Source: Paraferrimonas haliotis (GTDB taxonomy: Bacteria > Pseudomonadota > Gammaproteobacteria > Enterobacterales > Shewanellaceae). Taken from it: a DNA stretch of 64,000 bases. A program made the translations under genes and the position numbers. The DNA is taken from the NCBI RefSeq assembly GCF_002282895.1, contig NZ_NRRB01000002.1, positions 62,001 to 126,000 of the forward strand, in the 5' to 3' direction. The first letter of the stretch is position 1; the number at the start of each line of letters is the position of its first letter. The notes beneath the pieces were generated by a model. It was given only the letters and a program-made list of their open reading frames with translations. It did no database searches and was not told the origin of the DNA. Below are positions 1 through 8,319 of the stretch, one piece after another.

Positions 1-219
1 AGTACGCTCGGGGATTCCAAGTTTCACCATATCACCGGTTTCAAACACTTCGCTTGTGGTCAGTTCGATGAGCTGCTTTTTATTACTGAACGCCTTCGAT
101 ACTGAAGACACACCGCAATTGTCTTTAGAGTCGCAATGGTTACACGCTGACTTTCGCTCTACTTCAATGACCACTTGCTGACCATCTTGAAGTAGAACTC
201 GGCCGATTTCTTCCATCAT
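1..219 (-). CDS. rseC: SoxR-reducing / sigma-E regulatory protein RseC (partial, N-terminal part)
   Basis: The first 73 codons are present and the gene runs off the left edge. The protein begins MMEEIGRV and carries a cysteine cluster, CNHC at about residues 31-34 and a further Cys at about 42, typical of the cytoplasmic N-terminus of RseC. RseC is an inner-membrane protein linked to sigma-E control and to SoxR reduction; its membrane segments lie outside the window. The start codon overlaps the rseB stop by four bases (ATGA), so it is the fourth gene of rpoE-rseA-rseB-rseC and translation is probably coupled. Identification rests on the cysteine pattern and the operon position. Confidence 0.88.
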   Translation of the reverse strand, partial: MMEEIGRVLLQDGQQVVIEVERKSACNHCDSKDNCGVSSVSKAFSNKKQLIELTTSEVFETGDMVKLGIPERT

Positions 220-1178
220 GGCTGACTTTGCGCCTCAGTTTTATCGCCAGGACGAATGTTCAATGCAATTTGATGCAAGGTATCAGCGGGGACCTTACCA
301 ATGGCAACGACTTCAAGTTCGCCATGGCGAGCAGTAGCGATTGCAGTGCCATTGTTGTGAGTAATGTGTTCAGGTAATTCCACCTGCCCAGCAACCGCCA
401 AGTACACCGAAATTTGCACCATACCATCGGAAACGGATACGTATTCTACCGCCTCATTAGCACCAAACAATCTGTGCTGATCCCGTACGGTTTCTTTAAA
501 GCCATCCGGCAACCAGCCGAAGTGCCAGTTGGCTTCGGTGGCTACGCTTGGGGTCTCAATGGTTGCTGGCCATTCGCGACGGGCCGCTTCCAAGAGCAAC
601 ACCGGAGGCTCATCGGTCAAGGTGAGCTCTATCACCATTAGGCGGTCTAGCAGTTGCTCTCCCGCCAGCATATCAATGCGCAGCGGCAGGGCTGTTTCGG
701 TGTCTAACCACACCATGTAGCTGAAGCGATTTTCATCGCGAGCAACAATTCGCACTAATTGCGCCATGCGTGCGGCAATGCGAGAGCGGCCGCCCAACAC
801 AAACTGATAACCGTCATCAAGGCGGTGAATGTCGCCGGCAAAAATCGGAGGGAACAAGCCAGGTATGCGACTGGATTTAACGCTGTAAGGAGGTTGATCT
901 TGCTCTAGGTAAGTCACCACATTGTCGATGCGAACCGCGCTTTTAAATGGACCGTTTAAGTGATCCATAAACGCTAAGTGTTCGCCGTCTTGATGACCGT
1001 GTAGGTAGATAAGCGGACGCACCTGATTGGTTTGTAGGTGCACCATTGAAGCCTTGAATTGCTTCTCATTGAGGGCTTGGCTCATACGTTCTAGCCAAGC
1101 ATCGGCGTTACCTGAAGCTTGCTCTGCGCTCACAGAAAACGTAAGCAGAGCAAGTAAAACGGTTAAAATGCGTTGCAA
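216..1178 (-). CDS. rseB: Periplasmic sigma-E regulator RseB (MucB)
   Basis: This 320-residue protein has an N-terminal signal peptide (MQRILTVLLALLTFSVSA) followed by a MucB/RseB fold. In the known system RseB binds the periplasmic part of RseA and shields it from DegS; lipopolysaccharide intermediates release it, so sigma-E turns on when both outer-membrane protein and LPS signals are present. Length matches the family (about 318 residues in E. coli). It lies 17 bp after rseA and overlaps rseC by four bases, so it is part of one transcription unit starting at rpoE. No catalytic residues are expected. Confidence 0.95.
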   Translation of the reverse strand: MQRILTVLLALLTFSVSAEQASGNADAWLERMSQALNEKQFKASMVHLQTNQVRPLIYLHGHQDGEHLAFMDHLNGPFKSAVRIDNVVTYLEQDQPPYSVKSSRIPGLFPPIFAGDIHRLDDGYQFVLGGRSRIAARMAQLVRIVARDENRFSYMVWLDTETALPLRIDMLAGEQLLDRLMVIELTLTDEPPVLLLEAARREWPATIETPSVATEANWHFGWLPDGFKETVRDQHRLFGANEAVEYVSVSDGMVQISVYLAVAGQVELPEHITHNNGTAIATARHGELEVVAIGKVPADTLHQIALNIRPGDKTEAQSQP

Positions 1179-1195
1179 AAAAACTCCTAACTAAG

Positions 1196-1816
1196 TTAGT
1201 CGTGGGATTCAGTAGTTGGCTCTTGAATCGATGTTGCTTCAATCACACCATTATTCAAGCGCTGTTGCAATAAGTGATCCTGCAAGTACGCATTAAGTCG
1301 ATGCCGTTGCTCTTTCATACGCTGCTCTTCAATGCTCGCGTTCGCTAATTCGCGATCATTGGTGACCGGAGCTTGCAGGCTGACCGGGCTAGCGCTACCC
1401 ACTAATGGGCTTGTTTGCAGCACTGGCAAAGGAGCTAGGTTGTCAGGTGACGATGGGCTTTGCCCTTGAATTCCCACAACCGCAACAACCGCCACACTGG
1501 CGGCAATGGCGTACTGCCCAAATTGACGCAATAGCTGCACCACTTTGCCTTTTTTCGGCTCAGCAACCTGCTCTTGCTTCGAATGGGCTGCTGCCGGAGC
1601 CAATATCGCAGGCTCCTTGTCAATTGCAGCAGCGATTGACGCAGAAATATCGAATGTTTGCCTCGGCGCTAAATCATCTCGCATGGCATCGCCAATCAGA
1701 TGATAGCTCTGCCACTTGTTGGCTTCTGGTGTTTCGGTATCAAGGTGGCTTAACACCTTATTCGAATTTTCACCATCAACGGCAGCGGATATCCATTCAT
1801 TGCGTTCAATTGTCAT
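1196..1816 (-). CDS. rseA: Anti-sigma-E factor RseA
   Basis: This 206-residue single-pass inner-membrane protein holds sigma-E inactive. The N-terminal cytoplasmic domain (about residues 1-95, with WQSYHLIGDAMRDD typical of the RseA/MucA sigma-binding helices) precedes one membrane segment at about residues 99-117 (QYAIAASVAVVAVVGIQG) and a periplasmic tail. Regulated proteolysis by DegS and RseP is the known way it releases RpoE. It begins 20 bp after rpoE with AGGTG as ribosome-binding site and is followed by rseB. The periplasmic part is rich in Gln, Pro and Ser, as is common and poorly conserved in this family. Confidence 0.93.
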   Translation of the reverse strand: MTIERNEWISAAVDGENSNKVLSHLDTETPEANKWQSYHLIGDAMRDDLAPRQTFDISASIAAAIDKEPAILAPAAAHSKQEQVAEPKKGKVVQLLRQFGQYAIAASVAVVAVVGIQGQSPSSPDNLAPLPVLQTSPLVGSASPVSLQAPVTNDRELANASIEEQRMKEQRHRLNAYLQDHLLQQRLNNGVIEATSIQEPTTESHD

Positions 1817-1836
1817 TGTACACCTGTACTTAAAAG

Positions 1837-2415
1837 TTAACCTTGCAGCAAAGGCTGCAAACGCTTATCTACGGCTTCCCGGGCGCGGAAGATTCGAGAA
1901 CGAACCGTGCCAACAGGGCATTCCATAACGGTGGCAATTTCTTCGTAACTCATCCCTTCGATTTCTCGAAGGGTTATTGCCATTCGTAATTCTTCAGGCA
2001 GTTGTTCGATGGTATCGAACACAACCTTTTTAATTTCGTTTGAGAGCATCATCCGCTCTGGTGAAGCAACTTCACGCAGTGCGTCGCCTGCCTCATAAAA
2101 CTCAGCATCTTCTACCGCTACGTCGTTAGCGGGTGGGCGTCGCCCTTGAGATACTAAATAATTCTTCGCAGTATTAACCGCTATTCGGTACAGCCACGTA
2201 TAAAAAGCACTATCACCTCGGAAGTTCGGTAACGCTCGATAAGCTTTAATAAAAGCTTCTTGCGAAACATCCGCCACATCCCCTTGATTCTTTACATAAC
2301 GAGATATCAAGTTAATCACTTTATGCTGGTACTTTTGCACCAACAGATTAAAGGCTTGCTTGTCTCCTTGCTGTACTCGCTCAACTAGTTGTTGATCACT
2401 ATCCTGGCTACTCAT
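1837..2415 (-). CDS. rpoE: RNA polymerase sigma-E factor (extracytoplasmic stress)
   Basis: This 192-residue ECF sigma factor carries sigma region 2 (about residues 25-90, with DVSQEAFIKAYRAL and FYTWLYRIAVNTAKNYL) and region 4 (about 130-185, with LREIEGMSYEEIATVM and GTVRSRIFRARE). It directs transcription of envelope-repair genes when outer-membrane protein folding fails. Its length and start MSSQDSDQQLVERVQQGD match the enterobacterial protein (191 residues) closely. It heads the rpoE-rseABC unit and a good sigma-E promoter lies upstream, so autoregulation is expected. It is divergent from nadB, as in several gammaproteobacteria. Confidence 0.98.
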   Translation of the reverse strand: MSSQDSDQQLVERVQQGDKQAFNLLVQKYQHKVINLISRYVKNQGDVADVSQEAFIKAYRALPNFRGDSAFYTWLYRIAVNTAKNYLVSQGRRPPANDVAVEDAEFYEAGDALREVASPERMMLSNEIKKVVFDTIEQLPEELRMAITLREIEGMSYEEIATVMECPVGTVRSRIFRAREAVDKRLQPLLQG

Positions 2416-2477
2416 CCGAGCCGTTTCACTCCTAACGGTCTGTCTTACATCATCACGGCCGAATCGATTGCAATGGT

Positions 2478-2505
2478 ATAGACTTACCCTTTTTGAAAAA
2501 GTTCG
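2478..2505 (-). promoter_or_regulatory. Sigma-E-type promoter of rpoE
   Basis: Read leftward, the sequence shows CGAACTT as -35 (2499-2505) and GTCTAT as -10 (2478-2483) with a 15-base spacer. This is close to the sigma-E consensus GGAACTT / GTCTAA and lies about 60-90 bp before the rpoE start, where E. coli has its autoregulated rpoE promoter. The spacer holds an A-run, also seen in E. coli. Inferred from sequence match only. Confidence 0.75.
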
Positions 2506-2635
2506 TAACTATTTGCGATTTTTTTAGCTTTTTTGCATTTCATTGCTAAAGCGCAAGTTTTGTCTGGTAATTATCGTATCCATTATGACTGTTTTTAGCT
2601 AACATGGCGACATTCAACAATAATCTCACCCAATT

Positions 2636-4237
2636 ATGAGTCAAAGCCAGCAACGACAATGCGACCTGTTAATTATTGGTAGCGGTGCAGCCGGAATGAC
2701 CTTGGCGTTATCGGTAGCCGACAATGCCAATGTCATTTTGCTCAGTAAAAGCCTGTTAAACGAAGGCTCCACTTACTATGCTCAAGGTGGCATAGCCGCC
2801 GTTTTTGACGAAAACGATTCAATCGAGGCCCATGTCGACGACACCCTTAAAGCCGGCGCAGGCTTATGTGACAAGTCGGTGGTGCAATTTACCGCCTCGA
2901 ATGCCAAGGCATCATTGGAATGGCTGATTAAAAAAGGCGTGCGTTTCGATAAAAGCGGCAACGACGCTAATAAGTACCATCTCACACGTGAAGGCGGCCA
3001 CAGTCATCGACGCATTCTTCATGCCGCCGACGCAACCGGTAAAGAAGTCCAATTAACCCTGCAAGAACAAGTAAAACGACATCCCAATATCTGCGTGCTC
3101 GAGCGATTCAACGCCATCGACTTGATCACCACCAACAAATTAGGTTTACCCGGTAACCGAGTCATGGGCGCGTACGTCTGGAATCGCGAGACCGAGCAAG
3201 TGGAAGTGATAGCGAGCAAATTCATATCCCTTGCAACCGGTGGTGCTTCTAATGTCTATCAGTACACGTCCAACCCAGACATCGCTAGTGGTGATGGCAT
3301 TGCCATGGCTTGGCGCGCCGGCTGTGAGGTTGCCAATTTGGAATTCAATCAATTCCACCCAACCTGTTTGTTCCACGAAAAAGCTCGTAACTTTCTGTTG
3401 ACCGAAGCATTGCGCGGCGAAGGCGCTTACCTTCTGCGCCCCGATGGCTCTCGCTTCATGCCAGAATTTGATGAGCGAGCGGAACTGGCTCCTAGAGACG
3501 TGGTTGCACGGGCCATAGACTATGAAATGAAGCGTTTGGGAGCGGATTGCGTTTATTTAGACATCAGCCATAAAGACAGCGACTTTATCGTTAAGCACTT
3601 TCCAACCATATATGAACGGTGTTTAACGCTCGGTATCGACATCACCCAAGAGGCCATTCCTGTGGTACCGGCCGCCCATTATACCTGCGGTGGTGTGGTG
3701 ACTGACATGGACGGTCAAACTCAAGTGGGTGGCCTTTACGCCATCGGAGAAGTGGCCTATACAGGCCTTCACGGTGCCAATCGAATGGCGTCCAACAGTT
3801 TACTCGAGTGCTTGGTATTTGCCCGAGCGACCGCGGAGAACCTGTTACCTCAACTCTCTAAAATCGCCATGCCTGCCAATTTGCCGCCATGGGACGAGAG
3901 TCAAGTGGACAACTCAGATGAAGAGGTTGTCATTGCCCATAATTGGCACGAATTACGGCTCTTTATGTGGGATTATGTAGGCATTGTGCGCTCGGATAAA
4001 CGACTTCAGCGCGCCCTGAGACGTGCCGAAATGCTGCAGCAAGAAATTCACGACTATTACAGTAATTTCAAAGTCAGCAATAATTTATTAGAGCTAAGAA
4101 ACTTAGTGTTAGTGTCCGAACTTATTATTCGATGTGCAATGCAACGTCAAGAAAGTCGAGGATTGCACTACAACATCGACTACCCAAATCTTGCCGACGA
4201 CTCAAAACCAAGTCGCCTCTCTCCAAGTGTCAAATAG
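2636..4237 (+). CDS. nadB: L-aspartate oxidase
   Basis: NadB is a flavoenzyme that oxidises L-aspartate to iminoaspartate, the first step of de novo NAD synthesis; quinolinate synthase NadA uses the product. The 533-residue protein has the FAD-binding start [15 protein letters not shown] (residues 11-25), [16 protein letters not shown] in the active-site region and [16 protein letters not shown] near residue 380, plus the helical C-terminal domain of the succinate dehydrogenase/fumarate reductase flavoprotein family. Length matches E. coli (540). The start ATG has no clear Shine-Dalgarno sequence. It is divergent from rpoE and its stop lies two bases from the convergent cptA stop. Confidence 0.97.
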   Translation: MSQSQQRQCDLLIIGSGAAGMTLALSVADNANVILLSKSLLNEGSTYYAQGGIAAVFDENDSIEAHVDDTLKAGAGLCDKSVVQFTASNAKASLEWLIKKGVRFDKSGNDANKYHLTREGGHSHRRILHAADATGKEVQLTLQEQVKRHPNICVLERFNAIDLITTNKLGLPGNRVMGAYVWNRETEQVEVIASKFISLATGGASNVYQYTSNPDIASGDGIAMAWRAGCEVANLEFNQFHPTCLFHEKARNFLLTEALRGEGAYLLRPDGSRFMPEFDERAELAPRDVVARAIDYEMKRLGADCVYLDISHKDSDFIVKHFPTIYERCLTLGIDITQEAIPVVPAAHYTCGGVVTDMDGQTQVGGLYAIGEVAYTGLHGANRMASNSLLECLVFARATAENLLPQLSKIAMPANLPPWDESQVDNSDEEVVIAHNWHELRLFMWDYVGIVRSDKRLQRALRRAEMLQQEIHDYYSNFKVSNNLLELRNLVLVSELIIRCAMQRQESRGLHYNIDYPNLADDSKPSRLSPSVK

Positions 4238-4238
4238 G

Positions 4239-4652
4239 TTAACCGAGCAGCCGACACAGATTCCTATGTTGGCGCTCACTTAACTGTCCTTTGGTCACCA
4301 AAAACCATTGTTTGTGCTGGCCGGTTCGCAGCGCGAAAAGAACTAAATAGGGTTGCCGCACAACAACCTGAGACACAGTAAACGCCTCCGAGCCATACCA
4401 ACAACCTTGACCTTGCTCGGTTAATTGTAAGCGCCAATGGGCCTTGCTCAGGCGTTGATAGTCTAACCAAGCATGAGCCGCGATAACGGCAACAACAGCG
4501 GCGGCAACAAGCACTGGTATAAAAAAAGCAGTGATGGCGAGTCCCACACACTGCTTTAATAATATACCGATAAGGCTCAGGTGCCACAGCACACTGATAG
4601 CCGTCCGCGACCGATGCGGTTTAATATGAAAACTATGGCTTATCTCGACCAC
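4239..4652 (-). CDS. cptA: CptA/YgfX family membrane protein (toxin CptA-like)
   Basis: This 137-residue protein has two membrane segments near its N-terminus (about residues 20-62, FFIPVLVAAAVVAVIAAHAW) and a soluble C-terminal part, the layout of YgfX/CptA. In E. coli CptA is reported to affect the cytoskeletal proteins MreB and FtsZ and to pair with SdhE (CptB); the physiological role is debated. The likely GTG start lies inside the sdhE coding sequence, giving a 20-bp overlap that suggests translational coupling. It ends two bases from nadB on the opposite strand. The assignment rests on neighbours plus topology. Confidence 0.82.
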   Translation of the reverse strand: MVEISHSFHIKPHRSRTAISVLWHLSLIGILLKQCVGLAITAFFIPVLVAAAVVAVIAAHAWLDYQRLSKAHWRLQLTEQGQGCWYGSEAFTVSQVVVRQPYLVLFALRTGQHKQWFLVTKGQLSERQHRNLCRLLG

Positions 4653-4890
4653 GAACTTTAATGATCATTTCTGCAAACTTAGGATCGTCGCATTGTTCGT
4701 GCCCCATAAACCAAGCAAACAACTCTGGATCGTCGCATTCTAGCAGGCGCTCAAAGGTCTGCTGCTCTTCTTCAGACAAGTGGTCATAGTGTGTTTCAAC
4801 GAAAGGAGTAAACAATACATCCAACTCTAGCATGCCCCGTCGACAAGCCCAGGTAAGGCGAGCTTTGTTGTTGTCCTTAGTTGCAGTCAT
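4633..4890 (-). CDS. sdhE: FAD assembly factor SdhE (YgfY/CptB)
   Basis: SdhE helps attach FAD covalently to the succinate dehydrogenase and fumarate reductase flavoproteins. The 85-residue protein carries the signature RRGMLELD (residues 18-25) in the conserved RGxxE motif region, and the acidic helical pattern LSEEEQQTFERLLECDDPELFAWFM in two parts (38-62), ending near the usual length of about 88 residues. AAGGA precedes the ATG. It overlaps cptA at its 3' end and sits downstream of a terminator that separates it from nhaR, so it should have its own promoter in the short 4891-4969 gap. Confidence 0.95.
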   Translation of the reverse strand: MTATKDNNKARLTWACRRGMLELDVLFTPFVETHYDHLSEEEQQTFERLLECDDPELFAWFMGHEQCDDPKFAEMIIKVRGRDKP

Positions 4891-4904
4891 GTAGAAATCC
4901 TTGG

Positions 4905-4941
4905 CCTAAAATAATAAGAGCGCTGATTATGGCAGCGCTCT
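4905..4941 (-). terminator. Rho-independent terminator after nhaR
   Basis: On the minus strand a perfect 9-bp stem AGAGCGCTG / CAGCGCTCT (loop of 7) is followed by TATTATTTT. It lies between the nhaR stop and the sdhE start and should end leftward transcription from nhaA-nhaR. Confidence 0.7.
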
Positions 4942-4969
4942 AGCGGTGATTCCAGCTCAAATTCGAAGT

Positions 4970-5881
4970 TTAGCCGAACTTTAGAACTTGAGAGTCGTGA
5001 CCTTTAAATAGATCACTAAAATCCGTCGAAAGTAGTCTTTTAACCGCTGGGTGTTGAATCATACGTTCGGCAAACATCACGTGGTACTCATCTTTCACTT
5101 CGTTGGTTTGTCCAACTAAGTGCATGCCTCGTTCAATGTACTCGTCACTGTACACCGTTGGCACAACGAAAACACCTTGCTGCAAAAAGCCAAAGGACTT
5201 CATCATAGCAACATCATCAAACTCAGCTTTGATTTTAACGCTTAATCCGCGCTCATCGAACCAGCGCCAAAGCTGCTGACCTAAAGACGTTTGACGTCCA
5301 GGAATCAGCAATTGACAGCGCTCAAGGCATTCAGGAAAGCTTCCCTTAACCGGTGATGCACTGTAAAAGCTCACCCCGGTCTCTCCCAGTTTCTTTGAGA
5401 GAATATCCGGATGCTTTAATGACTCACCAGGGCAGTCCGATAAAATCATATCCAGTTTGTGCTGTTTAAGTCGGTCGACTAAATCCGTGTGGCTCGATTC
5501 GTAACAACACAGGTGAATAGAGCCATCTGATGGCACCACCTCCAGTAGCACACGACTGGACAAGGTTTTAGACAGTGCGTCGGCAATGCCAACTTCAAAT
5601 AAAATGTTGCCATCTTTTTGGTAATTCAACAGATCCATCATTTCATAGCTTAAGCCAAACATTTTGTCAGCGTAGCGAAAGACCAGCTCTCCCAACTCAG
5701 TCGCTTTCAAGCGCCGACCATCTCGTTCAAAGAGACGATCGCCTAGGCGATGCTCGAGCTGTCGGATTTGCCCAGTGATGGTTTGCGGTGTTACATAAAG
5801 AGCTTCGGCTGCTTTAGCAACTGAGCCTTTAGATTTTACCATCCAAAAATAGTACAGGTGATTGTAATTTAAATGAGACAT
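4970..5881 (-). CDS. nhaR: LysR-family activator NhaR
   Basis: NhaR activates nhaA in response to sodium. The 303-residue protein starts MSHLNYNHLYYFWMVKSKGS, with a LysR winged helix-turn-helix at about residues 6-65 (AKAAEALYVTPQTITGQIRQLE) and a substrate-sensing domain after that. The start and length match E. coli NhaR (301 residues). It is the last gene of nhaA / small exported protein / nhaR and is followed by a terminator. In E. coli nhaA and nhaR are directly adjacent; here a 127-residue exported protein is placed between them. Confidence 0.95.
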   Translation of the reverse strand: MSHLNYNHLYYFWMVKSKGSVAKAAEALYVTPQTITGQIRQLEHRLGDRLFERDGRRLKATELGELVFRYADKMFGLSYEMMDLLNYQKDGNILFEVGIADALSKTLSSRVLLEVVPSDGSIHLCCYESSHTDLVDRLKQHKLDMILSDCPGESLKHPDILSKKLGETGVSFYSASPVKGSFPECLERCQLLIPGRQTSLGQQLWRWFDERGLSVKIKAEFDDVAMMKSFGFLQQGVFVVPTVYSDEYIERGMHLVGQTNEVKDEYHVMFAERMIQHPAVKRLLSTDFSDLFKGHDSQVLKFG

Positions 5882-5887
5882 AGCTAA

Positions 5888-6271
5888 TTACTGAGACAAA
5901 CGTTGGCAGTCCAGCAAACCTCTTAAGCCCAGCGTCAATTCCTCTTCAGTCTGAATTTCTTTTGCAAGAATTGCATCAGTCAGTCCATCAACTAACACCT
6001 GTGGTTGCGGTATCCGATCTTGGCAATATTGCTGATTCGCCTGTTTAAAGCGATTACCAGCGCGATAGCTTAGAGCTCGATTACTAAAATCTGTACTGGC
6101 GTCCGCTTTTTTCTTGCCAAACTTATCTTTGTAGGCCAGCGCGCCGGCCACTTTACCTTCAAGGTAAGCTTGGCAAACGCTGCCTTTAACGTCTTCGCTG
6201 CAGTGAAGCAGTTGCGCTTGTGCCGGAGCACTCAGCGCAACCAATGCAGCCACTGTAATAACTAAGCGCAT
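5888..6271 (-). CDS. Small exported protein of unknown function between nhaA and nhaR
   Basis: I cannot name this 127-residue protein. It has a clear signal peptide, cleaved after about residue 19 (ALSAPAQA), and a mature part of about 108 residues with four cysteines ([10 protein letters not shown], then QYC and LLDC), which could form two periplasmic disulfides. The arrangement (early Cys, a helix with [12 protein letters not shown], late Cys) faintly recalls Rap1a/Tai-type exported proteins, but this is weak. Its ATG overlaps the end of nhaA by 10 bp and it stops six bases before nhaR, so the three genes are co-transcribed. A role with sodium/proton exchange is only inferred from position. 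Confidence 0.7.
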   Translation of the reverse strand: MRLVITVAALVALSAPAQAQLLHCSEDVKGSVCQAYLEGKVAGALAYKDKFGKKKADASTDFSNRALSYRAGNRFKQANQQYCQDRIPQPQVLVDGLTDAILAKEIQTEEELTLGLRGLLDCQRLSQ

Positions 6272-7446
6272 TTTTGTTCACTCTCTTCAACCGGCTCTTT
6301 AAGAACGGCTGATAACCAGAAGTAACCAACTATCGCAGCAATACCAGAGCCAATTAGAATGCCCATTCTTGCCATATCACCATACAGCATGCCACCGTGT
6401 TGGAAGGCGAGCGACGCGATGAACATAGCCATAGTAAAGCCAATACCACACATAAGTGAAACCGGTGCTATGTGTTTCCAGCCAAGACCTTCTGGCAGCT
6501 GCGCCCAACCCAATTTCACCGATAGCCAGCTGAATAACATAATGCCGACTGGCTTACCTAGAACTAGACCAGCGGCAATGCCCATAGGAACAGGCGCTAA
6601 CAGTGCATCCAGGCTCATATTTCCTAAGTTGACACCAGCGTTAGCGAAGGCGAAGAGTGGCAAAATCGCAAAGGTACTCCATGGGTGCAATGCATGCTCT
6701 AGCTTCTCAGAAGGACGCTTTTCGCCCACCTGAAGCGGTATCAGCAGTGCCAGTGCCACACCCGCAAGCGTTGCGTGCACGCCGGATTTTAGTACCGCCG
6801 TCCACAGCACCAAACCGATTAACATGTACGGTGCTAGGCTTGATACGTTGCGACGGTTCAATATAAACAAGGCGACCAGCGCTATGGCTGCGATAACCAA
6901 GCTCATCATCGAAAGTTCGCTGGTATAGAACAAAGCAATAATAATAACGACGCCTAAGTCATCGATGATGGCCAATGCCAGTAGGAACACTTTCAAACTG
7001 ACCGGTACACGATTGCCTAACAATGCCAAAATACCCAACGCAAAAGCAATGTCGGTTGCCGCGGGAATCGCCCAACCAACCTGAGTTTCGGTACCATAGT
7101 TGAAGTAAAGGTAGAATAAGGCCGGGAAAATCATACCGCCCACTGCGGCGAATGTTGGTAACGCTGCTTTCGCTGGGCTCGATAATGCCCCTTCCATAAG
7201 CTCACGCTTAACTTCCAAACCAATCAGCAAGAAGAACAATGCCATTAGACCATCGTTGATCCACAGTAAGGCTGACTTATCAATATCCAAATAGCCGATT
7301 CGAACCTGAACCGGTGTATTGATGAAGCCGTTATACAGGCCCGCTAAAGGCGAGTTAGCCAAAAGCATCGCCAAAGCAACAGCGATCATCAGCAGAATAC
7401 CACCTGCCGATTCTTGGCTTAAAAAATTACGAATAAAACGACTCAT
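6262..7446 (-). CDS. nhaA: Na+/H+ antiporter NhaA
   Basis: NhaA is an inner-membrane electrogenic antiporter (one Na+ out, two H+ in) that keeps internal sodium low and helps at alkaline pH. The 394-residue protein has about 12 hydrophobic segments and the hallmark double aspartate in [13 protein letters not shown] (near residues 155-170), matching Asp163-Asp164 of E. coli. The length is near the family value (388). The next gene overlaps it by 10 bp and nhaR follows. The promoter region carries two matching inverted repeats (7498-7539), likely activator sites. Confidence 0.97.
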   Translation of the reverse strand: MSRFIRNFLSQESAGGILLMIAVALAMLLANSPLAGLYNGFINTPVQVRIGYLDIDKSALLWINDGLMALFFLLIGLEVKRELMEGALSSPAKAALPTFAAVGGMIFPALFYLYFNYGTETQVGWAIPAATDIAFALGILALLGNRVPVSLKVFLLALAIIDDLGVVIIIALFYTSELSMMSLVIAAIALVALFILNRRNVSSLAPYMLIGLVLWTAVLKSGVHATLAGVALALLIPLQVGEKRPSEKLEHALHPWSTFAILPLFAFANAGVNLGNMSLDALLAPVPMGIAAGLVLGKPVGIMLFSWLSVKLGWAQLPEGLGWKHIAPVSLMCGIGFTMAMFIASLAFQHGGMLYGDMARMGILIGSGIAAIVGYFWLSAVLKEPVEESEQKCA

Positions 7447-7475
7447 TAAAAACTCCCAAAATTAGTATCGACTAA

Positions 7476-7539
7476 ATCATAGGTAGCAAAAATTTTCCGG
7501 TAAAACCGAATATCCATTCCACAAACATCGGAAAAACCG
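7476..7539 (-). promoter_or_regulatory. nhaA promoter with paired CGG-N5-CCG boxes
   Basis: Read leftward, TATGAT (7476-7481) and TTTACC (7499-7504) form a -10/-35 pair with 17-base spacing, about 30 bp before the nhaA start. Two inverted repeats, CGGTAAAACCG (7498-7508) and CGGAAAAACCG (7529-7539), lie exactly 31 bp apart, about three helical turns, and the first overlaps the -35 box. This fits activation by a LysR protein such as NhaR. The site identity is inferred. Confidence 0.5.
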
Positions 7540-7622
7540 AAGCTTTACTCAATATAGCCGGAAAATCTAGGAAAGGGAAATTTTGAAAAATCTAACAAAA
7601 ATATGTTTCAAATAACTGAATA

Positions 7623-8198
7623 TTAGGCATTTTTAGAGACAAACTCATCAACCAGCTGAGTTAAAACCTCTAGCAAATCATCTAACTTTTGCTCGGCTAA
7701 AATTCGTTTTATTGATGAATTTTCGAACGGAATGCACTCTAACCATCTTTGACAAATCCAAGCTAGATCACACAAGTTTTGCTCGAGTTTTCTTTCATCA
7801 ATATCAAAATCATGCGGTAAAACCTGTTTTAGTGAAGTCACCAATAGCGGAAATTCATCAATACTTCGCTCCGTGGTATAGGGAGCCATGGCAATATATG
7901 CGGCCCGATGAAGGCCATCATCATCTTGGCTAAAGTCAAACAGAGATACTCGTTCCTTAGCCTCTATCGTGATCCCGAGTAGACCATCTTCTAACACGTC
8001 AAAATCTATGATTTCTACCCGAGTACCTATATTGAAAGGCGTTGATTCGCCTTCGTTAATGGCTGGACACAACACAAAGCTGTTGTCGCAATGGTGTGCT
8101 TCTGCCACCAAGCGCTTATAGCGAGACTCGAAAATACGAAGCTTGCTAATGCCACCAGGCAAAAGCAGTATCGGCAATGGAAAAACGGCTATTTTCAC
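7623..8198 (-). CDS. LON N-terminal (substrate-binding) domain protein
   Basis: This 191-residue protein begins MKIAVFPLPILLLPGG and matches the stand-alone LON peptidase N-terminal domain (PUA-like) across its length, with FESRYKRLVAEA near residue 25 and a four-helix C-terminal part. It lacks the AAA+ ATPase and protease domains of Lon, so it is not a protease. The function of these short proteins in gammaproteobacteria is unknown; peptide or degron binding is inferred from the Lon domain. It is a single leftward gene with its own small flanking gaps (7447-7622 and 8199-8310). Confidence 0.85.
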   Translation of the reverse strand: MKIAVFPLPILLLPGGISKLRIFESRYKRLVAEAHHCDNSFVLCPAINEGESTPFNIGTRVEIIDFDVLEDGLLGITIEAKERVSLFDFSQDDDGLHRAAYIAMAPYTTERSIDEFPLLVTSLKQVLPHDFDIDERKLEQNLCDLAWICQRWLECIPFENSSIKRILAEQKLDDLLEVLTQLVDEFVSKNA

Positions 8199-8289
8199 AA
8201 GGCGCTCCTGTTACAACCATACCCTTTGTATAGCAAACAGGAGCAATTCGATCACTTTTATTGTGTTAATAATCCGTGTCAATCAGCCA

Positions 8290-8319
8290 CTGAGTTAGAC
8301 TGACTCTGAGTTAGACTGA
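8290..8319. repeat. Two tandem 14-bp repeats (period 16) at the thyA stop codon
   Basis: CTGAGTTAGACTGA occurs at 8290-8303 and again at 8306-8319, separated by two bases. The second copy contains the thyA stop codon, so the first copy looks like a recent short duplication of the last thyA codons. It repeats TAA-like stops but alters no protein. Confidence 0.8.
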
